Source: JAYZBC01 sp036339375
GTDB taxonomy: Bacteria > Pseudomonadota > Alphaproteobacteria > MPNO01 > UBA2964
Length of the DNA: 7,056 nucleotides
Assembly: GCA_036339375.1 (NCBI GenBank)
Contig: JAYZBC010000093.1
Span: 1 to 7,056, forward strand
Direction: 5' to 3'
The translations under genes and the position numbers were made by a program. Below the pieces are notes generated by a model. It had not been told where the DNA came from and made no database searches. It saw only the letters and a program-made list of their open reading frames with translations. Each line of letters begins with the position of its first letter. Position 1 is the first letter of the stretch. Shown piece by piece: positions 1 through 6,421 of this stretch.

Positions 1-458
1 CCTCCAACGTTAACAATCTTTCCATATCGCTGTGCTATCATGGTTGGCAAAACTTCCCGCATGGTAAGAAAACAACCTTTCAGGTTAAGATCGATAATTT
101 GATCGAAATCTTTGGGCGTTGTTTCCCAAGAGGCCATTCCAAGTGGACCTGTACCACCAGCTATATTTACTAAAATGTCTATCTGACCATAGAATTCCAG
201 GGCTTTCTTGCACATGGCGCTGACATCGAAGTCAGAGGTTATATCACATTTTACGACTTTTGCTTTTCTGCCCAATTTTCTTACCTTTTGGGCAACGATT
301 TTGATGGGCTCCAAATCTCTTCCTACTAACACCAGATCCGATCCGGCATTAGCCAATGCAAGTGTAATAGCAGCGCCCATGCCTTTTGCGGGGCCAGTGA
401 TTATGGAAACACGTCCTTCAAGAATGCACAGTCCTTCCAAATTGATGTCTTTGGTCAT
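1..458 (-). CDS. SDR-family NAD(P)-dependent oxidoreductase, N-terminal part (cut by left edge)
   Basis: The gene reads leftward from an ATG at 458 and is still open at base 1, giving 152 codons plus two bases. It is a classical short-chain dehydrogenase/reductase. The Rossmann cofactor motif TGxxxGxG appears as TGPAKGMG (residues 21-28). An acidic residue follows in CDIT (Asp72), NIAGG (98-102) stands where NNAG is usual, and NLKG (Asn125) supplies the structural Asn of the catalytic tetrad. The sequence stops at GKIVNVGG, just before the expected catalytic Ser, so the Ser and the YxxxK pair cannot be checked. The start is preceded only by a weak AGAGA about 10 nt upstream. It lies 96 bp downstream of the oxygenase small subunit on the same strand, so it may share that transcript. 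A diol or alcohol dehydrogenase acting on the oxygenase product is my inference. SDR membership is firm, but the substrate is unknown. Confidence 0.88.
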   Translation of the reverse strand, partial: MTKDINLEGLCILEGRVSIITGPAKGMGAAITLALANAGSDLVLVGRDLEPIKIVAQKVRKLGRKAKVVKCDITSDFDVSAMCKKALEFYGQIDILVNIAGGTGPLGMASWETTPKDFDQIIDLNLKGCFLTMREVLPTMIAQRYGKIVNVG

Positions 459-554
459 AACGTTTGTTCTCTAAATTACCCGAAAATGAAAATTAGGGAC
501 AAAATGTGGTTGTATTGCGAACTAACAACAACAACCAGGTTGGTCAAGTGCAAG
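459..554. other. 96-bp spacer between oxygenase small subunit and SDR gene
   Basis: This is a short co-directional gap on the minus strand. It contains a 7-bp inverted repeat, TGGTTGT (507-513) with ACAACCA (531-537), separated by a 17-base loop, and an overlapping near-palindrome CAACCAGGTTG at 532-542. Neither is followed by a T-tract in either direction, so I do not call a terminator. I also see no convincing -35/-10 pair for the SDR gene. Read-through from the oxygenase genes is the simplest interpretation. Confidence 0.4.
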
Positions 555-1028
555 TTAAATTGGCCTTACGATGGAGTTTGGAATTATAGTGGTGTCATAA
601 ATGCAAATTCGTTCTTGAAATTTTAAAGCGCCATTTTCGCGAACAATCTTATCTCGATACTCCCCTGTGCATAAAACGTGTGTATCCTGACCTACCAAGG
701 TTTCAAAAATTGCGAAGTTGGATCGAGACAGTATTTCTTTATTTTGTTTCTTAATGTGAAGAATATTGGTCACATGGCGCCAAGTACGAGGGGCAAAGAC
801 ATTTAATTTTGAAAATGCGTCTCGCCGATCAAGCAGCATACCTTGGGAATCACATAATAAAAGAGCGAGTGGTAGACCAGCATCAAAATTTTCCTTTGCA
901 ACAATTTTGTAAAGGCACTTTTTTGCAAAAAATTGTGGCCATAGCTCTAGATTGTTATCATCGATAAGCTCTGTATAAGATGCCAGAAAAATTTCTATCT
1001 CACTTCGTAGATCTGGGTTTAAACTCAT
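555..1028 (-). CDS. Aromatic-ring-hydroxylating dioxygenase small (beta) subunit
   Basis: This 157-residue protein has the usual length of ring-hydroxylating oxygenase beta subunits, which have an NTF2/SnoaL-like fold. Family hallmarks are ENFDAGLP (46-53), MLLDRRDA (64-71), the RH pair (84-85) in the segment RTWRHVTNI, RSNFAIF (102-108) and GEYRD (122-126). Beta subunits carry no metal; in known members they stabilise the hexameric oxygenase and sometimes influence substrate choice. The ATG at 1028 overlaps the large-subunit stop as ATGA, so the two are almost certainly translated in a coupled way and made in equal amounts. There is no good Shine-Dalgarno sequence of its own, which fits coupling. 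The gene order large then small subunit is normal for the family. The closest relatives I recognise are the small subunits of the anthranilate/salicylate hydroxylase type, but substrate cannot be inferred from this subunit. Confidence 0.9.
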   Translation of the reverse strand: MSLNPDLRSEIEIFLASYTELIDDNNLELWPQFFAKKCLYKIVAKENFDAGLPLALLLCDSQGMLLDRRDAFSKLNVFAPRTWRHVTNILHIKKQNKEILSRSNFAIFETLVGQDTHVLCTGEYRDKIVRENGALKFQERICIYDTTIIPNSIVRPI

Positions 1029-2248
1029 AAACCCATCACTTTACGGTAGCCTTTATAAAAAGCGCGTAAGGCTACTTCTGTTACCATATGGTCCTCGTTT
1101 TCTGTGTCGCGGCCACCTAGTTCAACAATCCCTTCTGTATCGGGACTTGGGACAATGCCTGCCTGAGTACGGGCAATTATTTCTCCATCGTCAATAGAGA
1201 CAAGCCCAGCTGGACCCATCAAATTGGCTTGCCGAAGACGCCGGGCGGTCATGTCTTCGTCATCATTTTGGTATCCAAAAAAAGTCCAATGTAGTTCAAA
1301 TGTATCCGGTCCACCTGAAACTATTTGCCGAGTGGCCAACGTATTTGATTGCTGTTGTAAAATCAGATTAGGCCATATCGTGTGCATTACCACTGTTTGG
1401 TTTCCAGGAAATTCGTGTTTCGTATCGAGTAAACGAGGATCGGCGAGTTCCATTTCAGGCTTAAATGAACGCATCTGAGCGGTGCCTTCGTTAATTTCTT
1501 GTTTTCCACGAATAGAACTTAGGGCGGTATGGAGACCCGTATCATCCATTTCAACTTTTGATTCATTGTCCACGCGGAACAATCCGAAGGTAACAAAAAA
1601 TACATGTAACAAGCTCGCATGGTGAGTATCTTTAATATTTTCTAGAATTAGCTTCCAATTACCTTTAATTCGTTGACGAGAGTACCCAAGGAGGCGGAGC
1701 ATTTTACCATCAAAAATTCTGTCGTAATAGCTGAGCATTCGTTTCCCAAGATAAATTTCAAAATCCGGTGTAAGATTAGAAAATGTAGAGAATATACAGC
1801 CATTCCGAACATGGGTTTTCAAGGTTTCAAGGCCATTTTCTTTAAAAGAAAAATCATCTGGCATACCACCTTTTCCTTTAACGCCCCGCTGGAAGGGTAT
1901 ACCCAAAAGTTCGCCGTCCAAATTGTATGTCCATTGATGGTACGGGCACATTATTTTATCAATAGAACCCTTGTCCTGTTGAAAGAGTTTTACACCTCGA
2001 TGTGCACAACGATTGATCAATACCTTAATTTTGTTTTTCGAATTCCGAATAACAATTACCGATTGATCGGCTATATAGCTGAGCTTAAAATCCCCAACAT
2101 TTGGAATTTCGCACTCCAGTCCTACATAGTTCCAGGTCGGACCTCTAAATATAAGTTCTAACTCGCGTTGATAAATTTTTGGGTCCGTATAAATCCAATA
2201 GGGAACACGATCATTTCGTTCTGGCCATATTTGTTTAGTATCAACCAT
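1025..2248 (-). CDS. Rieske aromatic-ring-hydroxylating oxygenase large (alpha) subunit, salicylate 5-hydroxylase/anthranilate dioxygenase-like
   Basis: From the ATG at 2248 the protein has 407 residues, typical for these alpha subunits. The N-terminal Rieske domain binds a [2Fe-2S] cluster through CAH (Cys81, His83) and CPYH (Cys101, His104). The C-terminal catalytic domain has the mononuclear iron motif ENIKDTHHASLLH, where Asp207 is the bridging residue and His210 and His215 are ligands, with Asp353/354 in IDDGE as the likely third ligand. The segment WPERNDRVPYWIYTDP and the stretch GIPFQRG through GGMP resemble NagG and AndAc type oxygenases. The enzyme would add oxygen to an aromatic or related ring using electrons from a ferredoxin/reductase that is not seen here. 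Start choice: 2248 has AAGGA 5 nt upstream and fits the family N-terminus; 2287 also has AGGAA 5 nt upstream and would add 13 residues; a GTG at 2323 is less likely. The family is certain and the substrate is unknown. Confidence 0.92.
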   Translation of the reverse strand: MVDTKQIWPERNDRVPYWIYTDPKIYQRELELIFRGPTWNYVGLECEIPNVGDFKLSYIADQSVIVIRNSKNKIKVLINRCAHRGVKLFQQDKGSIDKIMCPYHQWTYNLDGELLGIPFQRGVKGKGGMPDDFSFKENGLETLKTHVRNGCIFSTFSNLTPDFEIYLGKRMLSYYDRIFDGKMLRLLGYSRQRIKGNWKLILENIKDTHHASLLHVFFVTFGLFRVDNESKVEMDDTGLHTALSSIRGKQEINEGTAQMRSFKPEMELADPRLLDTKHEFPGNQTVVMHTIWPNLILQQQSNTLATRQIVSGGPDTFELHWTFFGYQNDDEDMTARRLRQANLMGPAGLVSIDDGEIIARTQAGIVPSPDTEGIVELGGRDTENEDHMVTEVALRAFYKGYRKVMGL

Positions 2249-2253
2249 TAACA

Positions 2254-2258
2254 TCCTT
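2254..2258 (-). promoter_or_regulatory. Shine-Dalgarno site for the oxygenase large subunit (start at 2248)
   Basis: On the minus strand AAGGA sits 5 nt before the ATG at 2248. A second, equally good AGGAA at 2293-2297 sits 5 nt before the in-frame ATG at 2287. The sites compete as start determinants. I prefer 2248 because the NagG/AndAc-type N-terminus begins only a few residues before the WPxxxxxRVPYW block. Confidence 0.45.
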
Positions 2259-2354
2259 GATTTATGATATGTTTTTTTCAGAACCATGGTGTTTCCTATA
2301 GAGCTTTGGAAAACCAAATTCACTTAGCCTTGCCTAAATTAAGAAATAAATTAA

Positions 2355-2383
2355 ATCATAAATTAAAGTCTCATCCATTTTAA
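2355..2383 (-). promoter_or_regulatory. Possible sigma-70-like promoter for the oxygenase genes
   Basis: Read on the minus strand, TTAAAA (2378-2383) is followed after 17 bases by TATGAT (2355-2360), matching the sigma-70 consensus at 4 of 6 and 5 of 6 positions. It overlaps the last codons and stop of the ygfZ-like gene and would start transcription near 2348, about 60-100 bases before the large-subunit start candidates. The region is very AT-rich, so chance matches are common. Confidence 0.28.
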
Positions 2384-3262
2384 TTTTTTGGGCAGAATTT
2401 TATGAAACCCGGCTTTTAGTTCCTTATCTTTATTGAAAGCCAAATCAAGGGCGTCAAGTCTTACCATCGCTATTCCGTGATTAGCTTCTACCTCATATAA
2501 AACGCCTACTTGTGTGCCTTCTTGCGTTATTTCTATGCCTGGCTTTGGCGTTCCTTCACAAAAAGTTACTGAGACTAAGTGTTTTTTCAAAAGGCTCCTA
2601 TTTTTAATTCTAATAATGACTTCTTGTCCAACGTAACAGCCTTTATCAAACGATATTCCGTTAAGCTCCTCGAACCCAAGTTCCAGCGGGAAGGACTGAT
2701 CGAGTGGGCTGTTTTTATTAAATTCACAAACACCAAGAGAAATTCTTAAGAGGTTATAAGACGAAATTTTTCCCTTCGTAAATCCTAAATTTTCGAAAAA
2801 TTTTGTACCTTTTCTCGTCGGTATGACTCCTCGTGCTCCCATTTCAAGAAGTCGAGGATCAACAAAAACAACTCCTCCGTCTTTTCTTACCATGTTTCCA
2901 GGTTGTAATATTAAATTAGGTATTTTTTTTATAGATTTCTTTGACAACGCATATACACGATAATTCTCTGAGATGTCTTTAATTTTTACATTAGCACGCA
3001 GTTTGTATAGTTTAAGGCGTCGAATCAAATCCTGAATTCTGTTGCTTTTACAATCGATGTAATAGGCACTTCCAAGCTTAAAAATAAAAAAATCGACTAA
3101 ATATTTTCCTTGGGGTGTTAACAATGTTGAAAACATTGCTTTTTTTTCAGACAAGAAATTTACATCATTGGTGACGATTCCCTGTAAGAACGCCAAGGTA
3201 TCGCTACCTGTAAGTGAAATAATTCCACGGTTTGTTAGCTGAACGTAATGAGAGTCCTGCAT
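2363..3262 (-). CDS. ygfZ: YgfZ/IBA57 (GcvT-like) folate-binding Fe-S cluster maturation protein
   Basis: From the ATG at 3262 this is a 299-residue member of the YgfZ/GcvT family. The signature KGCYxGQE is intact as KGCYVGQE (207-214, Cys209), preceded by LELGFEELNGISF. The N-terminus has the family pattern LTGSDTLAFLQGIVTNDV (17-34) followed by LLTPQGKYLVDFFIF (47-61). Family members bind tetrahydrofolate and support assembly or repair of iron-sulfur enzymes; in mitochondria IBA57 acts with ISCA proteins in [4Fe-4S] maturation. The open frame extends upstream to a TTG at 3334, but the extra 24 residues do not look like the family and the ATG gives the expected N-terminus. The Shine-Dalgarno is weak (an A-rich AAGAAAA stretch). 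The gene is divergent from the glycosyltransferase operon and lies upstream of the oxygenase genes on the same strand. The C-terminal half is rich in Lys, in keeping with the AT-rich codon use. Confidence 0.9.
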   Translation of the reverse strand: MQDSHYVQLTNRGIISLTGSDTLAFLQGIVTNDVNFLSEKKAMFSTLLTPQGKYLVDFFIFKLGSAYYIDCKSNRIQDLIRRLKLYKLRANVKIKDISENYRVYALSKKSIKKIPNLILQPGNMVRKDGGVVFVDPRLLEMGARGVIPTRKGTKFFENLGFTKGKISSYNLLRISLGVCEFNKNSPLDQSFPLELGFEELNGISFDKGCYVGQEVIIRIKNRSLLKKHLVSVTFCEGTPKPGIEITQEGTQVGVLYEVEANHGIAMVRLDALDLAFNKDKELKAGFHKILPKKLKWMRL

Positions 3263-3388
3263 TTTTTTTCTTGTATTTTTCTCTAAAAACAGCCTGTTAA
3301 CTTGATGAGCCTTGCTATGGTGGTACTTATACAAATGTTTTACAAGCTTTGTATGAAAGCCAATTTTCTAACAACTTAGATTTAGTTT
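3263..3388. promoter_or_regulatory. Divergent intergenic region between ygfZ-like gene and glycan operon
   Basis: These 126 bp separate two oppositely transcribed gene sets and should contain the promoter for each unless they start inside genes. The T-run at 3262-3269 lies at the ygfZ start. For the plus strand I can only find weak pairs, such as TATACA (3328-3333) with TATGAA (3352-3357) at 18-bp spacing. For the minus strand I find no good pair. No terminator is expected between divergent genes and none is seen. Confidence 0.4.
3329..3354. repeat. 7-bp inverted repeat in the divergent promoter region
   Basis: ATACAAA (3329-3335) and TTTGTAT (3348-3354) form perfect inverted arms around a 12-base centre. 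A third TACAA at 3341-3345 gives a smaller nested repeat, TACAA/TTGTA with a 3-base loop. The centre-to-centre spacing of about 19 bp is compatible with a dimeric regulator site. A chance occurrence in AT-rich DNA is quite possible. Confidence 0.3.
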
Positions 3389-4360
3389 ATGAAAATTTTA
3401 TTTTTAACGTCTACACGTATAGGTGATGCGGTGCTCTCTACGGGTCTTTTATCTCACTTAGTGACTCGTTATCCAAACGCAGAGATTACAGTCGCTTGCG
3501 GACCGTTACCGGCTCCCATGTTTAACGGGATTCCCGGTGTAAAAAGAATTATTCCAATAAAGAAATTACCTTTATATTTGCACTGGCTACTTCTTTGGCA
3601 CAAATCAATATCTACTTTTTGGGATATTGTAGTGGATCTTAGAGCTTCAGCGTTAGCGTGGGTTTTATTCACTCGTGATCGAAAAATTTTTAAAAGTAGA
3701 AAAAGCAGTAAAAATATTCATCGTGTTGTGGAATTAACTAAATTTTTTGGCTTAGAAAAACCATTAGCGCCCCGCTTGTGGCTTACCGAAAAACAATTGC
3801 AAAGGGCTAATGAATTGGTTCCTTTGGGAGATCCCGTTATTGGATTGGGTGTGACCGCCAATTGGTTACCAAAGATTTGGCCACCGGAGAATTTTGTTGA
3901 ATTGATCCACCGATTAACCAAGAAAGATGGTCTTCTGCCAAATGCGCGTGTAGCTGTTTTCTCAGGTCCAAAAGAGCGGTTATTAGCAGAACCAGTTATA
4001 AAAGAATTGCTCACAAAAAATCACATTGATTTGGCAGGGAAACATCCTTTAGAAGTTGCTGCGGCTTGTATATCAAAGTGCGAACTATTTATCGGTAATG
4101 ACTCTGGAATTATGCATATCGCTGCTGCATTAGGAATCCCAACAATGGGTTTGTTTGGTCCCAGTCCGGCTAAAAGATATGGCCCTTGGGGGAGGCATTG
4201 CGGTGTCGCGGAATCAAAAAGTAAGTATGACGAGATAGTATCTGCACCATCATTTGATCATAAGAAAAATACAAATTTAATGCGTGGTTTATCTGTTGAA
4301 ATTGTGGAACGCGAATTGTATTTGCTCTGGAAAAAGATTTCTGAACAATCTGATGGCTAA
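3389..4360 (+). CDS. Glycosyltransferase family 9 protein (heptosyltransferase-like, LPS assembly)
   Basis: This 323-residue protein matches the GT9 family of WaaC/WaaF/WaaQ-type heptosyltransferases, which move a sugar from ADP-heptose to the growing LPS core at the cytoplasmic face of the inner membrane. The N-terminal Rossmann domain begins MKILFLTSTRIGDAVLSTG, with Asp13 at the position of the catalytic acid in WaaC. The C-terminal domain has a KIWPPENF segment (162-169) and the GT9 donor-site block FIGNDSGIMHIAAALG (234-249) followed by GLFGPS (254-259). There is no signal peptide, as expected for a cytosolic or peripheral enzyme. The ATG at 3389 is the first of the operon and has no clear Shine-Dalgarno (upstream is TTAGATTTAGTTT), which is unusual next to the coupled genes that follow. 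The stop overlaps the next gene by 8 nt. The donor sugar could be other than heptose; only the family is secure. Confidence 0.88.
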   Translation: MKILFLTSTRIGDAVLSTGLLSHLVTRYPNAEITVACGPLPAPMFNGIPGVKRIIPIKKLPLYLHWLLLWHKSISTFWDIVVDLRASALAWVLFTRDRKIFKSRKSSKNIHRVVELTKFFGLEKPLAPRLWLTEKQLQRANELVPLGDPVIGLGVTANWLPKIWPPENFVELIHRLTKKDGLLPNARVAVFSGPKERLLAEPVIKELLTKNHIDLAGKHPLEVAAACISKCELFIGNDSGIMHIAAALGIPTMGLFGPSPAKRYGPWGRHCGVAESKSKYDEIVSAPSFDHKKNTNLMRGLSVEIVERELYLLWKKISEQSDG

Positions 4361-5387
4361 AATAATCATGGCAGATGATGGAATTGTTTTTGATGGCAGT
4401 TCTCTGGAAAGTGGTCCACTTGGTGGTGCTGAAACTGCTTTTCTTTCTTTAGCTCAAGCCTTTGCCAAAAGGCGTCACCAAGTGGAAATATGGAACAAAT
4501 GTCCAGCTCCTAAGACTGAAAATGGTGTTAATTGGCAACCCTTGTCGGACCAGATGCCTAATAATTGCGATCTTTATATAGCAAATAGAAGCGATAAACT
4601 TATTCGAAAATCAAAGGACGCAGAAAACGCAGCCTTTTGGATTCATAATCCTGCTAATTATCTGCTTAAACCCCGATATCTTTGGAAATTGTGGAATAGA
4701 AAAATGCCAATTATTTTTTCAGGTAATTATCATGCTAAAAGTTATCCGATGTGGGCACCTGATTGTGGTCGGCACATAATACCTTATGGTATTTCAGATG
4801 ATTTCCGGCTGGCGGTTCCTGTTGGGGTTGTGCCTCGCCCTCATGCCATTTTCACCTCCAATCCATTACGTGGTCTTGACTGGCTTTTAAATTTATGGCG
4901 AGACAAAATTTTCCCCGCAATTTCCGCAGCTGAATTGCACATTTACTCTGGCCCAGCTACTTACGGTTCCTACGGTGCATATCGAGAAGCCACTATGAAT
5001 AAAATTCTTCAAAATGCGCAAGAGATGCAAAATAAAGGTGTATTTCTTCATGAACCAGTTTCTAAAAGAGAACTTGCCAATGTTTTGCTTAAAACCCGGG
5101 CACTTTTGTACCGCGGGGATCCTGGAGAAACATTTTGTTTATCGGTAGGAGAGGCCCAGGCTGTTGGCGTGCCTGCTGTTGTTAAAGATATAGGTTGTGT
5201 TTCAGAACGAATTATCGATAACGAAACAGGGTTTTTGGCCCACAATGATGATGCATTTGTAGAAAAAACAATAAAATTATTAACAGATGATAAACTTTGG
5301 CAAAAGCTTAGTTCTGCATCCCTCGCCCAACAACGAAGTTGGGGATGGGAAAATGCAGCAGAAGCGTTTGAAGAGCTGTTTTTGTAA
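4353..5387 (+). CDS. GT4-type glycosyltransferase, first of two
   Basis: This is a 344-residue GT-B fold glycosyltransferase. Near the N-terminus GPLGGAETAFLSLAQAFAKR (21-40) is the typical GGAE acceptor-domain loop and helix. The C-terminal donor domain has SNPLRGLDWLL (169-179), the EX7E motif in GETFCLSVGEA (Glu259, Glu267), and GVPAVV then TGFLA (292-296). In the family the second Glu contacts the nucleotide-sugar. The frame is open upstream to 4284, but those 23 residues lie inside the previous gene and lack family likeness. ATG 4353 overlaps the GT9 stop by 8 nt, so translational coupling is likely, and no separate Shine-Dalgarno is visible. A second in-frame ATG at 4368 is possible but would remove the first beta strand. 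The SGPATYGSYG stretch (199-208) is a distinctive loop. The sugar donor and acceptor are unknown. A role in cell-surface glycan synthesis is inferred from the operon. Confidence 0.87.
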   Translation: MAKIIMADDGIVFDGSSLESGPLGGAETAFLSLAQAFAKRRHQVEIWNKCPAPKTENGVNWQPLSDQMPNNCDLYIANRSDKLIRKSKDAENAAFWIHNPANYLLKPRYLWKLWNRKMPIIFSGNYHAKSYPMWAPDCGRHIIPYGISDDFRLAVPVGVVPRPHAIFTSNPLRGLDWLLNLWRDKIFPAISAAELHIYSGPATYGSYGAYREATMNKILQNAQEMQNKGVFLHEPVSKRELANVLLKTRALLYRGDPGETFCLSVGEAQAVGVPAVVKDIGCVSERIIDNETGFLAHNDDAFVEKTIKLLTDDKLWQKLSSASLAQQRSWGWENAAEAFEELFL

Positions 5388-6421
5388 TGCGGCTTTTACA
5401 ATTAATGGCAGGTGCTGAAAAGGGTGGCGCAGAAAAATTTTTTATGCGCTTAGCAAATAGTCTTCACAAAACATCTATCCACCAAGAATTGTTGGTCCGT
5501 CCTTTCAAAAAAAGAGAGAAATTTTTCAAAGAAGCTTCTATAAAGTTTTCTACCGCCCAATTTGGAGGAGTATGGGATTTTTCAACCCGGAAGGCTGTGA
5601 AAAAGTTAGTCCAAAGGTTTGAGCCAGACATTGTTTTAAGTTGGATGAACCGGGCAACCTCATTTGTTCCTGTCCTGGGTCGTTCCAATCCGTTTGTGCA
5701 TGTAGGGACACCAAGAGGATATTATGACCCTAAATATTATAAACAATGCGACCACCTAATAGTCACTACAAATGATCTTGCAGAGTTCTATTTCAAACAG
5801 GGCTGGAAAAGTGATTGTGTCACTGTACTCCACAATTTTGCCCCAGATTTTCAAACACAACCCATTCCTAGGAAGAACTTAAAAACCCCGGAAAACGCAG
5901 AGGTGATTTTAGCACTTGGACGATTTCATAAAAACAAGGGTTTTGATGTTTTGTTAAAGAGTTTGGCTTTATTACCGGATTGTTTTTTATGGTTGGGTGG
6001 CACTGGAATTATGGAGCAAGAGTTAAAAAGGCAAGCACACGAACTGGGTGTAGAGAACAGAGTTCGATTCTTAGGTTGGTTAGAAAACCCTGCCCCCTTT
6101 TTTGCCGCGTCAGATATTTTTGTTTGTTCCTCCCGTCATGAACCTTTTGGTAATATTGTGATTGAGGCTTGGTCGCAAAAAATTCCTTTAGTAGCGGCTG
6201 CTAGCGAAGGCCCGTCTCAATTAATTGAACATGAGAAGACCGGCCTCCTCTTTCCAAAAGAAGACCACAAGGCGATGGCAAATGCTATTTCTCAAGTGAA
6301 AAATGATGAACGGCTTAAGGAAGGCCTTGCATTAGCTGGGCGCGAAAAATACGAGAGGGAGTTTTCTGAAGAAAAAGTGGTTTCTCAATACCTTGGTTTG
6401 TTTAAAAGGCTTATTGCCTAA
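5387..6421 (+). CDS. GT4-type glycosyltransferase, second of two
   Basis: The 344-residue protein is a clear GT4 family member of the GT-B fold. Features in order are MAGAEKGGAEKFFMRLA (7-23) with the GGAE loop, LGRFHKNKGFDVLL (177-190), LGGTG (203-207), RVRFLGW (225-231), ASDIFVCSSRHEPFGNIVIEAW (241-262) holding the EX7E pair Glu252/Glu260, and EHEKTGLLFP (281-290). This is the standard WaaG/PimA-like arrangement. In this family the enzyme is usually a retaining transferase using a UDP- or GDP-sugar, acting at the inner face of the membrane. The ATG at 5387 shares one base with the previous stop (TAATG), and its own stop again forms TAATG with the next gene, so it is the middle of a coupled set. 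It is the same length as the upstream GT4 but not closely similar beyond family motifs, so a recent duplication is unlikely. The specific linkage is unknown. Confidence 0.9.
   Translation: MRLLQLMAGAEKGGAEKFFMRLANSLHKTSIHQELLVRPFKKREKFFKEASIKFSTAQFGGVWDFSTRKAVKKLVQRFEPDIVLSWMNRATSFVPVLGRSNPFVHVGTPRGYYDPKYYKQCDHLIVTTNDLAEFYFKQGWKSDCVTVLHNFAPDFQTQPIPRKNLKTPENAEVILALGRFHKNKGFDVLLKSLALLPDCFLWLGGTGIMEQELKRQAHELGVENRVRFLGWLENPAPFFAASDIFVCSSRHEPFGNIVIEAWSQKIPLVAAASEGPSQLIEHEKTGLLFPKEDHKAMANAISQVKNDERLKEGLALAGREKYEREFSEEKVVSQYLGLFKRLIA

Noticed and set aside
208..474. Plus-strand open frame of 88 codons
   Set aside because: It lies antisense to the SDR gene, whose cofactor motifs are clear on the minus strand; the plus-strand product has no family features.
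507..542. Possible rho-independent terminator after the oxygenase small subunit
   Set aside because: The inverted repeat has a 17-base loop, is weak, and is not followed by a T-run in either orientation.
1673..2161. Plus-strand open frame of 162 codons
   Set aside because: It is antisense to the Rieske domain of the oxygenase large subunit, where all ligands are in the minus frame. Length alone in AT-rich DNA is not support.
3263..3334. TTG-initiated extension of the ygfZ-like protein
   Set aside because: The added residues are unlike the family, TTG is a rare start and no ribosome site precedes it.
3718..4014. Minus-strand open frame of 98 codons
   Set aside because: It is a shadow of the GT9 gene; the plus frame has the family motifs.
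4284..4352. Upstream extension of the first GT4 gene
   Set aside because: The 23 added residues sit within the GT9 gene and do not resemble GT4 N-termini; ATG 4353 gives the expected start and an operon-like overlap.
4353..6421. Tandem duplication of the two GT4 genes
   Set aside because: Both encode 344 residues, but the sequences share only family motifs, such as GGAE and EX7E, and differ elsewhere, so the equal length looks coincidental.
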